Origin: a bacterium | GTDB lineage: Archaea > Nanobdellota > Nanobdellia > Pacearchaeales > GW2011-AR1 | Assembly (NCBI GenBank): GCA_030588935.1 | Contig: JAUUWR010000045.1 | Location: 1 to 7,813, forward strand | DNA length: 7,813 bases | Direction of reading: 5' to 3' | Part shown: one piece after another, positions 6,329 to 7,813 of the stretch | Layout: every line of letters begins with the position of its first letter | Numbering within the stretch: position 1 is the stretch's first letter | Program-made: the position numbers and the translations under genes | Notes under the pieces: model-generated | What the model was told of the DNA's origin: nothing | The model's database searches: none | Seen by the model: the letters and a program-made list of their open reading frames with translations, nothing else

Positions 6329-6388
6329 CTAAAACTATTTTAATATTTAAAAATTATAAGGGTTCAAAAGAAAAAGCTTAAGCTGCTC

Positions 6389-6467
6389 ATCAACACAATT
6401 AAAAATTTTCGACATCCCAGAAATAACAAAATCTAAGAATAAAAACAAAATCAATCAACACAATTAA
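6389..6467. repeat. 14-bp direct repeat upstream of the winged-helix gene
   Basis: ATCAACACAATTAA occurs at 6389-6402 and again at 6454-6467, identical and in the same orientation, 65 bp apart. The second copy ends at the TATA-like box of the next gene. It could be an operator pair for the winged-helix protein, or chance in AT-rich DNA. The rest of the 169-bp gap shows nothing recognisable. Confidence 0.4.
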
Positions 6468-6475
6468 TTTTATTA
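6465..6475 (+). promoter_or_regulatory. TATA-like box of the winged-helix gene
   Basis: TAATTTTATTA is centred about 28 nt before the ATG at 6498, and no Shine-Dalgarno is present, so a leaderless transcript is likely. A better-looking TATA (CTATAAAAT, near 6484-6492) is too close to the start to serve it. Confidence 0.35.
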
Positions 6476-6497
6476 ACCAAAGTTCTATAAAATTCTT

Positions 6498-7352
6498 ATG
6501 GAAAATGATGTTCACAAAAAAATAATTAGAATATTAGAAAATAAGGGCCCAAGCCTCCCTATCCAAATAGCAAAAGAAATAGGCATGAGCTCGTTATTTG
6601 TATCTGCATTTTTATCAGAATTAGCAAGTGAAAAAAGAATTAAAATCAGCCATCTAAAAGTAGGGGGCTCTCCACTCTACTTCCTAGCAGGTCAAGAACA
6701 AGCATTAGAAAAATTCCACAAATTTCTGCATTCAAAAGAATCAGAAGCTTTTCTCCTTTTAAAAGAAAAGAAAGTCCTAAAAGATTCAGAACAAACCCCT
6801 ACAACAAGAGTTGCTCTCCGCTCTATTAGAGATTTTGCAATAGGATTTAAAAAACAAGATGAAATTTTCTGGAGATATATGCTAGTGCCAGAATCTGAAA
6901 TAGCAAAATTATCCAAAAAGATTAAAATCACCAAAAAACAAACAAAACCCACTCAAAAATTAATAGCTCCTATTCTAAAACCAACTATAGAACAAAAATT
7001 CCAAAAACAATTAATCCCTAAAACCAGACAAAAAAAGCCCAAACCAAAATCAGAATTTGTCTTAAAAATAACTCAAATCCTCAACAGCAATTACAAAATA
7101 CTTGAAGAAAAAGATTACAAACCAAAAGAATACAACTGCACAACCCAAATAAACTCAAATCTCGGACCAATTAATTTCTTAACACAAGCAAAAGACAAAA
7201 AAACAATTTCAGAAGCAGATTTAAGAAAATTGCTCTCAAACGCCCAAGCAATATCTTTTCTCGCACTAATGTTATACACAGGAAAACTAAGCAAAAAAGC
7301 CCAAGAATTTGCAGAAAAATATTATTCTATTTTGAAGACTAGAAGGGTATAA
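6498..7352 (+). CDS. Winged-helix DNA-binding protein with Mrr-like C-terminal domain
   Basis: A 284-residue soluble protein in three parts. Residues 4-65 form a winged helix: helix 1 VHKKIIRILEN, the turn-helix IQIAKEIGMSSLFVSAFLSELA, and a wing ending in SPLYFLAG. Residues 66-145 are helical with no clear family. A Lys/Pro/Gln-rich linker spans about 145-186. Residues 187-280 resemble the Mrr type of PD-(D/E)XK fold: Asp206 in ILEEKDY, Gln230-Ala-Lys232 as the QxK motif, then a SEADLRKL helix and TGKLSKKAQEFAEKY, comparable to the Mrr T-x-G-x-x-(S/T)-x-x-A ending. If right, it may cleave or bind DNA recruited by the winged helix; the domain could equally be inactive. No methyltransferase partner lies nearby. 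The winged helix is firm; the nuclease fold is inference. Confidence 0.7.
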   Translation: MENDVHKKIIRILENKGPSLPIQIAKEIGMSSLFVSAFLSELASEKRIKISHLKVGGSPLYFLAGQEQALEKFHKFLHSKESEAFLLLKEKKVLKDSEQTPTTRVALRSIRDFAIGFKKQDEIFWRYMLVPESEIAKLSKKIKITKKQTKPTQKLIAPILKPTIEQKFQKQLIPKTRQKKPKPKSEFVLKITQILNSNYKILEEKDYKPKEYNCTTQINSNLGPINFLTQAKDKKTISEADLRKLLSNAQAISFLALMLYTGKLSKKAQEFAEKYYSILKTRRV

Positions 7353-7365
7353 AACAAAACAATAA

Positions 7366-7375
7366 TTTTTAAAAA
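7366..7375 (+). promoter_or_regulatory. TATA-like box of the 104-codon gene
   Basis: TTTTTAAAAA is centred about 27 nt before the ATG at 7397, with no Shine-Dalgarno. This is the same leaderless arrangement as leuS and endA and supports the short gene being real. Confidence 0.45.
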
Positions 7376-7396
7376 CTAAAGATTGATAGAATAGAA

Positions 7397-7711
7397 ATGG
7401 AAAAAGAATATACTAAAGATATGTTATATGCAGACCTTTTAAGCATATCTAAAGAAGATATAACAAATTTACCAGGAGCTAAAAGAAATTTTTTTGCTAG
7501 GCTTATTGGTTGGAAAATAAATCCCATATATAAAAAAGCTCCCGAAAAACTAATTAAGAAATATATACCTCTTATTGAAAAATATGCTGCTAGCCAACAG
7601 GCTCCCTTAGAAGAGATTTTAGAAATAATTACCACCAAAATTCCAAAAGAAATAAGGAAAAAAGTAAGTCTCAATGAAAAACCCCGCCCTAAAGGGCGAG
7701 GTATCAATTAA
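7397..7711 (+). CDS. Unknown small helical protein, 3' end replaced by an IS end
   Basis: A 104-residue, charged, probably all-helical protein of no family I recognise. Conserved-looking stretches are LLSISKEDITNLPGAKRN (14-31) and LIKKYIPLIEKYAA (52-65). The last residues (95-104, KPRPKGRGIN) are encoded by the hairpin of the IS200/IS605-type end at 7682-7701 and by bases after it, so the native C-terminus has been lost or replaced. Helical, lysine-rich sequence typical of the genome stops at about residue 94. The start is supported by a TATA-like box 27 nt upstream. It may be a truncated but still expressed gene, or a pseudogene. Confidence 0.6.
   Translation: MEKEYTKDMLYADLLSISKEDITNLPGAKRNFFARLIGWKINPIYKKAPEKLIKKYIPLIEKYAASQQAPLEEILEIITTKIPKEIRKKVSLNEKPRPKGRGIN
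7682..7701 (-). terminator. IS200/IS605-type end hairpin, also terminator-like
   Basis: On the minus strand the sequence reads CCTCGCCCTTTAGGGCGGGG followed by five T. The stem pairs fully if one G-T wobble is allowed, which on the plus strand is a C-A mismatch, so the minus strand is the structured one. It sits 18 bp after the transposase stop codon. This fits the subterminal hairpin that Y1 transposases recognise, and the hairpin plus T-run would also work as a terminator. Confidence 0.7.
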
Positions 7712-7719
7712 ATAAAATG

Positions 7720-7813
7720 TTAAGACAAATCGAGCCAAGGTTGAGAAGAACTGATGTAATGTTCAACAGCTTCAGTAGTTGTATTCCCAACACTCCTAAA
7801 GAACTTTCCAGGA
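7720..7813 (-). CDS. tnpA: Probable IS200/IS605 Y1 transposase, C-terminal fragment (cut by window edge)
   Basis: Only the last 30 codons are in the window, ending in TAA at 7720-7722. The peptide contains GKFFRSVGNTTTEAV and EHYISSSQPW. The pattern F-x-R-S-V-G-x-x-T, then a helix with Tyr-Ile, matches the C-terminal end of HUH/Y1 transposases such as YFVRTVG...YIE, where the Tyr is the nucleophile that cuts single-stranded element ends. Family members usually have Gln four residues after this Tyr; here Ser is at +4 and Gln at +5. The gene runs toward the end hairpin, as in IS200-like elements. The HUH motif would lie beyond the right edge, so activity cannot be judged. Confidence 0.6.
   Translation of the reverse strand, partial: PGKFFRSVGNTTTEAVEHYISSSQPWLDLS

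Larger units (their letters stand above)
7675..7813 (-). mobile_element. End of an IS200/IS605-type insertion sequence (partial)
   Basis: The transposase 3' end plus the end hairpin define the transposase-proximal end of the element. The rest continues past the right edge. The exact junction is unclear; the minus strand just beyond the hairpin reads TTTTTCATTGAG, and cleavage probably falls within it, near the TCAT. These elements make no target duplication, so the boundary needs an empty site for comparison. Confidence 0.6.

Noticed and set aside
6355..6375. GGGTTCAAA resembling a tRNA T-loop
   Set aside because: No T-stem pairing and no acceptor or anticodon stem can be built around it.
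7369..7707. Minus-strand 112-codon ORF beginning MIPRPLGRG
   Set aside because: Its start lies in the IS end hairpin and it runs antisense to a gene with its own promoter; hydrophobic content mirrors the lysine-rich plus-strand frame.
1..7813. CRISPR array, rRNA or tRNA genes
   Set aside because: No regularly spaced repeats and no recognisable RNA gene structure seen on either strand.

Overview
The window looks like a fragment of an AT-rich DPANN-type archaeal genome (Woesearchaeota/Pacearchaeota-like is my best guess). An archaeal tRNA-splicing endonuclease and TATA-like boxes 25-30 nt ahead of leaderless starts support an archaeon. The leucyl-tRNA synthetase is of bacterial type, which fits DPANN or an old transfer. 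No rRNA or tRNA gene is present to settle the lineage.

Region 1 (1-1586, minus strand) holds the main discovery: two tandem genes that behave as target proteins of a diversity-generating retroelement (DGR). They have diverged over most of their length, yet share a 145-bp block (22-166 and 869-1013). Its 13 differences all fall in the first two positions of ten NNC codons, with no synonymous change. This is the footprint of adenine-specific mutagenesis from a template rich in AAC codons. Each copy is followed by an invariant G/T-rich tract and a perfect 7-bp hairpin, the expected mutagenic-homing signals. No template repeat or reverse transcriptase lies in the window; they most likely lie beyond the left edge, downstream of the genes.

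Region 2 (1654-5133, minus strand) has a cytoplasmic GH130-family mannoside phosphorylase/hydrolase and leuS. Region 3 (5209-7711, plus strand) has endA, divergent from leuS across 75 bp; a small membrane protein with a VTT/DedA-like look; a winged-helix protein with a C-terminal domain resembling the Mrr endonuclease fold; and a short unknown gene.

Region 4 (7682 to the right edge, minus strand) is the end of an IS200/IS605-type element: a hairpin and the last 30 codons of a probable Y1 transposase. The hairpin lies inside the reading frame of the short unknown gene, so that gene's last ~10 residues are element-derived.

Genes in the right half mostly use a TATA-like box at leaderless spacing. 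The GH130 gene and the second DGR target gene carry clear Shine-Dalgarno sequences. No gap between genes exceeds 170 bp.
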